Positions 1 to 5,320 of a stretch of 10,547 nt of DNA are shown here, one piece after another. A model generated the notes under the pieces. That model was not told the origin of the DNA and searched no databases. It was given only the letters and a program-made list of their open reading frames with translations. Within the stretch, counting starts at the first letter, position 1. Every line of letters starts with the position of its first letter. Position numbers and translations under genes: made by a program. This DNA is from Thermaceae bacterium. GTDB taxonomy: Bacteria > Deinococcota > Deinococci > Deinococcales > Marinithermaceae. The stretch is taken from contig WFXV01000123.1 in the NCBI GenBank assembly GCA_015490435.1, positions 1-10,547 on the forward strand, written 5' to 3'.

Positions 1-440
1 AGGTCGGGGTGGGTGTGGGGATGCTCGTCCTCGCCTCGCTGGCCTGGGCGGTCTACTCGATCTCGGCGCGGACCGTGGGGTCCCGCTACCCGCTCTTCGT
101 CTGGGTCGGGCTCGGCTACGTCGGGGGGATGGTGCCGTACTGGCTCTTCGGCCTGCCCCAGGTCCTCGCCCTGCCCTTTTCCGAGCTGCCCCGCTGGGTC
201 TGGTGGGGCACCGCCGCGAGCGGGATCTTCGCCAACGTGGTGGCCTACCTCGCCTGGATGCGGGCGGTCCAGGTCCTGGGGCCGGGCAAGGCCGGGGTCT
301 GGCAGAACCTGGCGCCGGTCCTGGGGGCGCTCGGGGGCTACGTCTTCCTGGGCGAGCGGCTCTCCCCCCTCGCCCTTTTCGGCGGGGCGCTCGTGCTCCT
401 TGGGGTGGCCCTCACCCAACGGGCACGCGTTCAGGGCTGA
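1..440 (+). CDS. EamA-family (DMT) transporter, C-terminal half, 5' truncated by window edge
   Basis: The reading frame is open from base 3, so the true start lies outside the window; the TGA stop is at 438-440. About 146 residues are visible. They contain four or five hydrophobic segments separated by short loops, as in the second EamA repeat of drug/metabolite transporters. Family-like features are a small-residue helix with WAVYS near the start, the stretch ANVVAYLAWMRAVQVLGPGKAG, and then NLAPVLGAL followed by FLGERLS and a final GGALVLLGVAL helix. The family moves small metabolites or drugs across the cytoplasmic membrane, but the substrate cannot be read from sequence. The last 29 bp overlap the end of the convergent minus-strand gene. 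The family call is firm; the specific role is unknown. Confidence 0.85.
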   Translation, partial: VGVGVGMLVLASLAWAVYSISARTVGSRYPLFVWVGLGYVGGMVPYWLFGLPQVLALPFSELPRWVWWGTAASGIFANVVAYLAWMRAVQVLGPGKAGVWQNLAPVLGALGGYVFLGERLSPLALFGGALVLLGVALTQRARVQG

Positions 441-801
441 GGGGGTTCTTCGCCGCCGCCACCCGGGCCAAGAGCGCCGTCTCCCCCTCGGTGAGGGCGG
501 CGAGCTCGCCGGGGGAGAGGGCGGCTTCAAAGAGCCGGCGGGCGCCGTGCTTGGCGAAGGCGTCTAGAAGCTCGGCGAGCGCCCGCTGGCCGGCCTCCCC
601 GAAGGCGGGCCCGAAGGCTACCCGGGTGAGGACGGGCTCGGCGGTGCCGAGCACCAGCGCGGCGTAGCCGGTTTGGTGCCGGGCCCCCTGGCCGGGAGCC
701 ACCAGGGTGAGGGAGAGCCGGGGCCAGTGCGCTCCTTTGAGGGCCTTGAGCAGGGCGTCCTTGCTGGCCTCGGGCCGACCGGTGCTTCCCACGATGCGCA
801 T
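412..801 (-). CDS. hypothetical protein, 129 aa, downstream of ctpA
   Basis: I do not recognise this protein. The chosen frame, starting at ATG 801 (MRIVGSTGRPEASKD), gives a balanced globular composition; competing frames here are arginine/proline-rich shadows. It begins with a short beta-like stretch and a helix (about residues 10-20). A strand-rich middle with GYAALVLG and VLTRVAFG follows (about 45-70), then a helix-rich end (about 70-125) rich in Ala, Leu and Glu. No signal peptide or membrane segment is visible. The strand-strand-helix order loosely recalls an RNase H-like fold, but the acidic catalytic residues are not apparent, so I do not assign it. A longer in-frame extension exists upstream but runs through the ctpA terminator. 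There is no Shine-Dalgarno site; a weak extended -10 lies 6 bp before ATG. It is probably real but could be a fast-evolving lineage-specific gene. Confidence 0.65.
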   Translation of the reverse strand: MRIVGSTGRPEASKDALLKALKGAHWPRLSLTLVAPGQGARHQTGYAALVLGTAEPVLTRVAFGPAFGEAGQRALAELLDAFAKHGARRLFEAALSPGELAALTEGETALLARVAAAKNPLSPERVPVG

Positions 802-807
802 ACGTCC

Positions 808-816
808 ATTCTTGCA
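808..816 (-). promoter_or_regulatory. weak leaderless-type extended -10 for the 129-aa gene
   Basis: On the minus strand, TGC directly precedes AAGAAT (813 to 808), and six bases later comes the ATG at 801. This is the TGN + -10 layout at the spacing used by leaderless genes, but the first base of the hexamer is A rather than T. It overlaps the end of the ctpA terminator. The assignment is tentative. Confidence 0.3.
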
Positions 817-817
817 C

Positions 818-848
818 AAAAAGATCCCCCGGCCGCCGGGCCGGGGGA
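818..848 (-). terminator. intrinsic terminator after ctpA
   Basis: A perfect 10-bp inverted repeat (825-834 paired with 839-848, core CCCCCGGCC/GGCCGGGGG) closes on a GCCG tetraloop. Read on the minus strand, it is followed after two bases by TTTTT (822-818). The plus-strand reading has no T-run, so it acts in one direction. It begins 15 bp past the ctpA stop codon, as expected for that gene. Confidence 0.88.
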
Positions 849-863
849 CCTGGAAAAGACGGG

Positions 864-2204
864 CTAGCGGCCGAGGATCTCGAGCGCCTTTTGCAGGATG
901 GCGTCGTGCTCGAGGTCGATGAGGGCCTCGCCGGGCACGTCCGAGGTCTTGCGCGGCGGGACCTCCTCGCTCTTCGTGAACTTGCCCTCCTCGTCCACCT
1001 TGGCCTTGAGCGTCTTGACCACCCGGCCCTCGGCGTCGCGGACGATGAGCTCGACCTCGCCCCCCGGAGGCGCCCCCAGGCCCTCGAAGGCGAGGGGCTC
1101 TGGGAAGCGGGTGTCCTTCACCAGGTAGTCGGGGGTGATGCCCTTTTCGTGGATCGCCCGGCGCTTGGGGGTGAGCCACTCGAAGGTCACCAGGGTGAGC
1201 TCGCCGCCGTTCGCGAGGGTGAAGACGTTCTGGCCGACGCCCTTGCCGAAGGTCTTCTCGCCGATGACGGGTGCCCGTCCGTAGTCCTGCAGCGCCCCCG
1301 AGACGATCTCCGAGGCCGAGGCCGAGTTGCCGTTCACCAGCACCACCATCGGCCCGCTCCAGAGCCGCTCGGGGCTCGCCTCGCAGAAGGGCCGGGTGAC
1401 GTCGCGGGAGCGGGTGTAGACGATCACCCCGTGGTCGAGGAAGGCGTCGGCCACCTGGCAGCCCTGGTCGAGGAGGCCGCCGCCGTTGTCGCGGAGGTCG
1501 AGGACGAGCTTCTTCGCCCCCTGCTTCTTGAGCTCCTCGATGGCGGCCTTGAGCTGGTCGATGACCTTGACGTTGAGGAAGGTCTCGATGGCGACGTAGC
1601 CCACCCCTCCGGGCAGCATCGCCTTGGAGACCGAGACGATCTCGATCTTCTCCCGGGGGATCTTGAAGCGCAGCACCGCCCGCGAGCCCTTGCGCCGGAC
1701 CCCGATCTCCACCGTGGTCCCCTTGGGCCCGCGGATCTTGGCGACGATGTCGAAGAGGTCGAGCTCGGTGACGTCCTCGCCGTCCACCTCGACGATCTCG
1801 TCGCCGGCCTTGAGCCCGGCCCGGAAGGCGGGGCCGCCCCGGAAGACGGTGAGGATCTTGGCGCCGGTGCCGTCGGGGCGGGCCGCCTGGATGATCACCC
1901 CGATGCCGTAGAACTCGCCCTGGACGTCCTCGTTTCGGATCTTGGTGTGCCGCGGCGGGCTGTAGCTGGTGAAGGGGTCGTCGAGGGCGTCGACCTGGCC
2001 GCGGATCGCCCCCTCGAGCACCCGCTTCAAGTCGTCGGGACCGAGTTTCTTGAGGTAGTGGTTCTTGATGATCTCGTAGGTCTCGACCGCGGCGCGGCCG
2101 TTGGGGTCCTCGGTGAAGCCCTGCACCCCGGCGGGGCCGAACTGGGCGATCGCCAGCGCGGCGGCGGCGGCCAGCAGGGCGGAAAAGACGCGGCTCGGCT
2201 TCAT
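864..2204 (-). CDS. ctpA: carboxyl-terminal processing protease, S41A family (CtpA/Prc-like)
   Basis: This is a serine protease of the C-terminal processing family, acting outside the cytoplasmic membrane on the C-termini of envelope proteins. In the 446-residue form there is a basic N-terminus and a hydrophobic segment (about 5-20) serving as signal peptide or anchor. A PDZ domain follows (about 93-175, with GEFYGIG and the GGPAFRAGLKAGD peptide-binding edge), then the protease core with RDNGGG (238-243). The nucleophile is the middle Ser of NSASASE (Ser296), with the general-base Lys321 in FGKGVGQ; the 25-residue spacing matches E. coli Prc Ser452/Lys477. All catalytic elements are intact and the length is typical. 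ATG 2204 is preferred over ATG 2213 because a TAGAAT box sits 7 bp before 2204 and covers 2213. The gene is divergent from ftsE, and ctpA genes often neighbour ftsEX/envC elsewhere. Confidence 0.95.
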   Translation of the reverse strand: MKPSRVFSALLAAAAALAIAQFGPAGVQGFTEDPNGRAAVETYEIIKNHYLKKLGPDDLKRVLEGAIRGQVDALDDPFTSYSPPRHTKIRNEDVQGEFYGIGVIIQAARPDGTGAKILTVFRGGPAFRAGLKAGDEIVEVDGEDVTELDLFDIVAKIRGPKGTTVEIGVRRKGSRAVLRFKIPREKIEIVSVSKAMLPGGVGYVAIETFLNVKVIDQLKAAIEELKKQGAKKLVLDLRDNGGGLLDQGCQVADAFLDHGVIVYTRSRDVTRPFCEASPERLWSGPMVVLVNGNSASASEIVSGALQDYGRAPVIGEKTFGKGVGQNVFTLANGGELTLVTFEWLTPKRRAIHEKGITPDYLVKDTRFPEPLAFEGLGAPPGGEVELIVRDAEGRVVKTLKAKVDEEGKFTKSEEVPPRKTSDVPGEALIDLEHDAILQKALEILGR

Positions 2205-2211
2205 GCCCGCC

Positions 2212-2217
2212 ATTCTA
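2212..2217 (-). promoter_or_regulatory. -10 box of leaderless ctpA promoter
   Basis: The minus strand reads TAGAAT (five of six bases of TATAAT), then seven bases, then ATG at 2204. Transcription would start at or next to the A of ATG, so no Shine-Dalgarno is needed, and none is present. No good -35 box is visible 16-18 bp further up. The hexamer overlaps the alternative ATG at 2213, which argues against that start. Confidence 0.65.
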
Positions 2218-2239
2218 ACGTCAGCGACATGAGAACCAG

Positions 2240-2245
2240 TACGCT
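2240..2245 (+). promoter_or_regulatory. -10 box of leaderless ftsE promoter
   Basis: TACGCT lies exactly six bases (AAGGGC) before the GTG start at 2252. The AAGGG is too close to the start to work as a normal ribosome binding site, so leaderless initiation is the better reading. No clear -35 hexamer is seen. The box is only 22 bp from the divergent ctpA -10. Confidence 0.55.
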
Positions 2246-2251
2246 AAGGGC

Positions 2252-2923
2252 GTGATTCACCTGCACCGGGTCTCGCTCGCTTACCCCGGGACCAAGACGC
2301 TCGCGCTCTACGACGTGAACCTCGAGATCCGCCGGGGCGAGTTCGTCTTCCTGGTGGGGCCCTCGGGGGCGGGGAAGTCGAGCCTGCTCGCGCTGATTCT
2401 TCGCCGGCTTTTGCCCACCCAGGGGGCGGTCTACGTCGAGGGCACCAACCTGCGCCGGTTGCGGGGCAACCGGATCGCCCTCTACCGCCGCCAGGTGGGG
2501 GTGGTCTTCCAGGACCACCGCCTCCTGCCCGCCCGCACGGTGGAGGAGAACCTCGCCTTCGTGCTCCGGGTCCAGGGGGTGCCCCGGCGGTACTGGGCGG
2601 AGCGGATCACCCGGGCGCTCCGCACCGTGGGGCTCGCCCACAAGCGGCGGGCTTTCCCCCACCAGCTCTCGGTGGGGGAGGCCCAGCGGGTGGCGGTGGC
2701 CCGGGCGCTGCTCCCCGAGCCCAAGATCCTGCTCGCCGACGAGCCTACCGGCAACCTCGACCGGGAGAACGCGCTGGCGGTGCTCGAGCTCTTCAAGCTC
2801 GCCCACGCCAAGGGCGCCACCGTGGTCTTCGCCACCCACGCCCAGGAGCTCGTCCGCGCCTACCCCCAGCGGGTGGTGGCCCTCCGCGCCGGCCAGGTCG
2901 TGGCCGACCGGCGGCTCGGCTAG
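2252..2923 (+). CDS. ftsE: cell-division ABC transporter ATP-binding protein FtsE
   Basis: ATPase subunit of the FtsEX complex, which uses ATP hydrolysis on the cytoplasmic side to drive FtsX and so control periplasmic murein hydrolases at division. The 223 residues match the usual FtsE length. Visible are Walker A GPSGAGKSS (36-44), Q-loop Gln87 in VFQDHRLL, the ABC signature LSVGE (139-143), Walker B ILLADE (159-164) with Glu164 as catalytic base, the D-loop GNLD and switch His196. VFQDHRLLPARTVEENL and DEPTGNLD are typical of the FtsE/LolD group. The partner ftsX is not adjacent; it lies at 7469-8326 on the other strand. LolD-type exporters are the alternative, but no matching permease is adjacent and ftsX is nearby. 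The signature has Val where LSGGE is usual. Confidence 0.88.
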   Translation: MIHLHRVSLAYPGTKTLALYDVNLEIRRGEFVFLVGPSGAGKSSLLALILRRLLPTQGAVYVEGTNLRRLRGNRIALYRRQVGVVFQDHRLLPARTVEENLAFVLRVQGVPRRYWAERITRALRTVGLAHKRRAFPHQLSVGEAQRVAVARALLPEPKILLADEPTGNLDRENALAVLELFKLAHAKGATVVFATHAQELVRAYPQRVVALRAGQVVADRRLG

Positions 2924-2949
2924 AATGAGGGGGAAGGGGAAAGGAGGGG
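2921..2949 (+). promoter_or_regulatory. hpf promoter -10 and strong Shine-Dalgarno
   Basis: TAGAAT (2921-2926) overlaps the ftsE stop codon and resembles TATAAT. A purine-rich leader follows, containing AAGGAGGGG (2941-2949) with GGAGG five bases before the hpf ATG at 2953. hpf could therefore have its own short-leader transcript as well as readthrough from ftsE. The Shine-Dalgarno site is certain; the promoter is plausible. Confidence 0.55.
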
Positions 2950-2952
2950 ACG

Positions 2953-3498
2953 ATGCAGATCTACAAGCTCGTCGGTCGCAACGTCGAGATCACCGACACC
3001 ATCCGCGGCTACCTGGAGAAGAAGCTCGCCCGCCTCGAGCGCTACTTCGACGGCATCCAGGACGCCAAGGTGGTGCTCTCGCTGGCGGGCAGCCCCCACG
3101 TCGAGCGTCGCGCCAAGGCCGAGATTCAGCTCAACGTCCCCGGCGGCCTCATCCGGGTCGAGGAGGAGGACCCCGACCTCTACGCCGCCATCGACCGGGC
3201 GGTGGAGGTGCTGGAGAAGCAGCTCAAGCGCTTCAAGGGCCGGCTCATGGGCAAGCGCCACACCGCGCTCGGGCAGCCCCCGGCGCCCCCTCCGCCGGAG
3301 CCCGAGGAGGCCTTCGCCCCCGAGATCGTGCGGGTCAAGCGCTTTGAGATGAAGCCGATGTCCCCCGAGGACGCTGCGGTGCAGATGGAGGCTTTGGGCC
3401 ACACCTTCTTCGTCTTTGAGAACGCCGACACCGGCGAGATCAACGTCATCTACCGGCGGAAGGACGGCAACTACGGACTGATCGAACCCCGGAGGTAG
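2953..3498 (+). CDS. hpf: ribosome hibernation promoting factor, long form (HPF/RaiA family)
   Basis: Binds the 30S decoding region of idle ribosomes and, in its long form, pairs two 70S particles into inactive 100S dimers. The 181 residues divide into three parts. The N-terminal S30AE domain (1 to about 105) begins MQIYKLVGRNVEITDTIRGY and has the basic helices typical of the family. A proline-rich linker follows (about 109-120). The C-terminal dimerisation domain (about 123-180) carries MKPMSPEDAAVQMEALGH, FFVFENADTGEINVIYRRKDGNYGLIEP. This complete two-domain structure separates it from short HPF/YfiA. The ATG is fixed by the Shine-Dalgarno site five bases upstream. It lies 29 bp after ftsE and 2 bp before the PEBP gene, whose ribosome binding site it contains. 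Confidence 0.95.
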   Translation: MQIYKLVGRNVEITDTIRGYLEKKLARLERYFDGIQDAKVVLSLAGSPHVERRAKAEIQLNVPGGLIRVEEEDPDLYAAIDRAVEVLEKQLKRFKGRLMGKRHTALGQPPAPPPPEPEEAFAPEIVRVKRFEMKPMSPEDAAVQMEALGHTFFVFENADTGEINVIYRRKDGNYGLIEPRR

Positions 3499-3500
3499 CC

Positions 3501-4016
3501 GTGCTCCGGTTCGCCTTTGGCCTCGCCCTCCTTTGGGCGCTGGCCTTCGCCCAGCTCGGGGTGAAGAGCCCGGCCTTCGCCTACGGCGGCTGGATCCCCC
3601 GGGTCTACACCTGCGACGGCGCCGACCGGAGCCCGCCCTTGGTCTTCTCGGGCGTGCCCCGGGATACCGGCTCGCTCGTCTTGCTCGTGCTCGACCCCGA
3701 CGCTCCCCTGGGCGCCTTCTACCACTGGGCGGTCTACGACCTTCCCCCAAGCACGACCGGGCTTCCCGAGGGGGTGCCGGGGAGGGCGAAGCTCCGGGGC
3801 TTCGCCCAGGGGACGAACGACTTCGGCCGGGTGGGCTACGGCGGCCCTTGCCCGCCCCGGGGCCACCCGGCCCACCGCTACTTCTTCCGGCTCTACGCGC
3901 TCGTAAGCCCCCGGCTCGGCCTCCCTCCGGGCGCCCCCGCCCGGGAGGTGGCGCGGCGGCTTTCCCGTCTCGCGGTCCTCGCCGAGGCCGAGTGGATGGG
4001 GCGCTACCGCCGCTAG
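3501..4016 (+). CDS. exported YbhB/YbcL-type PEBP (Raf kinase inhibitor-like) protein
   Basis: Bacterial member of the phosphatidylethanolamine-binding protein family; the physiological role of bacterial members is poorly known. Residues 1-17 form a signal peptide ending ALAFAQ, so the mature protein is outside the cytoplasmic membrane, unlike cytoplasmic E. coli YbhB. Family motifs are intact: TCDGADRSPPL (37-47), DPDAP (65-69), YHWAVYD with His75, GYGGPCPP (112-119) and HRYFFRLYAL (125-134). Asp65, His75 and the GPCPP loop line the usual anion-binding pocket. Length (171) is normal once the signal is counted. The GTG start is supported by GGAGG at 3491-3495, inside the end of hpf, so the two genes are probably cotranscribed. 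The family call is firm; ligand and role are unknown. Confidence 0.92.
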   Translation: MLRFAFGLALLWALAFAQLGVKSPAFAYGGWIPRVYTCDGADRSPPLVFSGVPRDTGSLVLLVLDPDAPLGAFYHWAVYDLPPSTTGLPEGVPGRAKLRGFAQGTNDFGRVGYGGPCPPRGHPAHRYFFRLYALVSPRLGLPPGAPAREVARRLSRLAVLAEAEWMGRYRR

Positions 4017-4042
4017 CTTCACGAAACCTTCACAAAACCTTC
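4017..4042 (+). promoter_or_regulatory. 11-bp tandem direct repeat, possible PhoB/OmpR-family operator
   Basis: Directly after the PEBP stop codon come CTTCACGAAAC (4017-4027), CTTCACAAAAC (4028-4038) and a third partial unit CTTC (4039-4042). The two full units match at 10 of 11 positions and are strictly 11 bp apart. The AT-rich ends stand out against very GC-rich surroundings. An 11-bp direct repeat is the binding geometry of PhoB/OmpR-type regulators. Such a regulator is encoded one gene downstream, which suggests that it controls this promoter; binding itself is inferred. Confidence 0.55.
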
Positions 4043-4065
4043 GCCCGGGCTTTATCCGCCCGGGC
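4043..4065 (+). terminator. hairpin between PEBP and cytochrome c genes (terminator or operator)
   Basis: GCCCGGGC (4043-4050) and its exact inverted copy (4058-4065) flank a 7-base TTTATCC loop. The following bases (CTAGGCTTTCTTCC) are pyrimidine-rich but lack a clean T-run. It may terminate hpf-PEBP transcription. Because it sits between the direct repeats and the cytochrome c gene, it could instead be part of that promoter. Confidence 0.45.
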
Positions 4066-4066
4066 C

Positions 4067-4088
4067 TAGGCTTTCTTCCGGAGGTGAT
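4067..4088 (+). promoter_or_regulatory. cytochrome c -10 candidate and strong Shine-Dalgarno
   Basis: TAGGCT (4067-4072) fits TANNNT and is followed by GGAGGTGAT (4080-4088), a near-perfect complement to the 16S 3' end, with the ATG five bases later at 4094. An alternative -10 is TTTATC at 4051-4056, which lies about ten bases past the direct repeats, as in PhoB-activated promoters. The ribosome site is certain; the choice of -10 is open. Confidence 0.45.
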
Positions 4089-4093
4089 CGGAG

Positions 4094-4642
4094 ATGAAGC
4101 GAGGTTTTGTGGTGGTGTTGCTGAGCAGCCTGACCCTCCTGGGCGCGGCCCCGGCGCTCGCCGCGGACGGCGCCGCGCTCTACCAGACCTACTGCGCGAG
4201 CTGCCACCAGGCCGACGGGCAGGGCATTCCCGGGACCTATCCCTTCATCGACGGGCCCATCGGGCGGCTCTCCACTCTGCCCGAGGGGCGGGAGTTCTTG
4301 GTGGCGAGCGTGCTCTTTGGGCTCAAGGGCCAGATGGTGCAGCGGGGCGTGACCTACGACGGGGTGATGCCCGGCTTCGCGGCGGCGATGAGCGACGAGG
4401 AAGTGGTGGCCCTGCTCAACTGGCTCAAGACCCAGTGGAAGAACGCGAACTTCGGCGCGAGCGCGCCCGACTACACCCCCGAGGAGGTCGCTCGGGTGCG
4501 GGCCCTTTCGCTCAAGCCCGAGGAGGTCATGGCGAAGCTCCAGGCGGTGGAGCAGATCCTGCACGCGAACAACCCCGGGGGCCACGGGCAGGGGAACTGC
4601 CCCGACCACGCGCCGCCGGCGGGGCGGGGGCCTGGCCGGTAA
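4094..4642 (+). CDS. secreted monohaem c-type cytochrome
   Basis: Periplasmic electron carrier. A signal peptide (1 to about 23, ending ALA) is followed by a class I cytochrome c fold. It contains the haem-binding CASCH (34-38; His38 proximal ligand), then GQGIPGTYP, and the probable distal ligand Met92 in DGVMPGF. The closing helix is EEVVALLNWLKTQW (102-115). Only one CXXCH is present. After the fold comes a tail of about 60 residues: a charged helix (about 128-158), then a Gly/Pro-rich end with His164, Cys169 and His172, not part of a standard cytochrome. The redox partner cannot be told from sequence. The ATG is fixed by a strong Shine-Dalgarno site. It lies nine bases before the response-regulator gene, suggesting a link to that two-component system. 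Confidence 0.9.
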   Translation: MKRGFVVVLLSSLTLLGAAPALAADGAALYQTYCASCHQADGQGIPGTYPFIDGPIGRLSTLPEGREFLVASVLFGLKGQMVQRGVTYDGVMPGFAAAMSDEEVVALLNWLKTQWKNANFGASAPDYTPEEVARVRALSLKPEEVMAKLQAVEQILHANNPGGHGQGNCPDHAPPAGRGPGR

Positions 4643-4645
4643 GCT
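4640..4645 (+). promoter_or_regulatory. -10 box of leaderless response-regulator promoter
   Basis: TAAGCT overlaps the cytochrome c stop codon and lies exactly six bases (AAGGGC) before ATG 4652. The arrangement is nearly identical to the one before ftsE (TACGCTAAGGGC then GTG). It suggests that the regulator can be transcribed without a leader independently of the cytochrome gene. Confidence 0.5.
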
Positions 4646-4651
4646 AAGGGC

Positions 4652-5320
4652 ATGGCGGGCGAGCGCATCCTGATCGTCGAGGACGAGCCCCGGATCGCCG
4701 AGGTGCTCGCCCGCTACCTTACCGCCGAGGGCTTCGTCACCGAGCGGGCGAGGGACGGCAAGGAGGCGCTCGCCCTCTTTCGCAGTTTTGAGCCGGACCT
4801 CGTGCTCCTCGACCTGATGCTCCCGGAGCTCGACGGGCTCGAGTTCACCCGGCGGGTGCGGGCGAGCTCGGCGGTGCCGATCATCATGGTGACGGCGAAG
4901 AGCGCCGAGCTCGACCGGATTCTCGGGCTCGAGCTCGGGGCCGACGACTACGTCACCAAGCCCTTCTCCCCCCGGGAGGTGGTGGCCCGGGTCAAGGCGG
5001 TGCTGAGGCGGAGCCGCCCCGAGGCCAAGCGCCACGAACGCTACCGCGCGGGCGCGCTCGAGCTCGACGCCGGCGCGGTGCGGGTCACCTGCGGCGAGCA
5101 GGAGGTCCCCCTCACCCCGAGCGAGTTCAAGATCCTGAGGGCGCTCCTCGCCGCCGAAGGCCGGGCGCTTTCCCGAAGGGAGCTACTCGACGCGCTCGGC
5201 GAGGCCTACGTGGACGAGCGGACGGTGGACGCCCACGTGAAGAACCTGCGCAAGAAACTCGGCCCCTGCGCCCAAAAGGTCGAGACCGTGCGCGGGGTCG
5301 GCTACCGGGTGGCGCCGTGA
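4652..5320 (+). CDS. OmpR/PhoB-family response regulator
   Basis: DNA-binding output half of a two-component system. The receiver domain (about 4-118) has the acidic pocket Glu10/Asp11, phospho-acceptor Asp54 in LLDLMLPELDG, Thr81 and Lys103 in the YVTKPF motif. The C-terminal winged helix (about 131-222) shows LTPSEFKILRALL, the recognition-helix region ERTVDAHVKNLRKKL (189-203) and the wing ETVRGVGYRV, all diagnostic of the OmpR/PhoB class. At 222 residues it is normal length and complete. Its stop overlaps the kinase start (GTGA), so the two are translationally coupled. The 11-bp repeats at 4017-4042 are its most likely nearby target. The signal it answers to is unknown; a PhoB, MtrA or copper-responsive role cannot be told apart from sequence. 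Confidence 0.95.
   Translation: MAGERILIVEDEPRIAEVLARYLTAEGFVTERARDGKEALALFRSFEPDLVLLDLMLPELDGLEFTRRVRASSAVPIIMVTAKSAELDRILGLELGADDYVTKPFSPREVVARVKAVLRRSRPEAKRHERYRAGALELDAGAVRVTCGEQEVPLTPSEFKILRALLAAEGRALSRRELLDALGEAYVDERTVDAHVKNLRKKLGPCAQKVETVRGVGYRVAP

Noticed and set aside
2205..2213. Alternative ctpA start at ATG 2213 (three residues longer)
   Set aside because: The TAGAAT box covers that ATG, so a transcript from this promoter would begin downstream of it; 2204 fits leaderless initiation.
891..2255. 454-codon open frame antisense to ctpA
   Set aside because: It mirrors ctpA codons and has a repetitive Asp/Leu/Val/Gly composition with no domain. Long antisense frames are expected in DNA this rich in G/C at third positions, and the ctpA catalytic motifs are intact on the other strand.
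4052..5035. 327-codon minus-strand frame across cytochrome c and the response regulator
   Set aside because: It opposes two genes with intact diagnostic motifs, and its composition is typical of antisense shadows.
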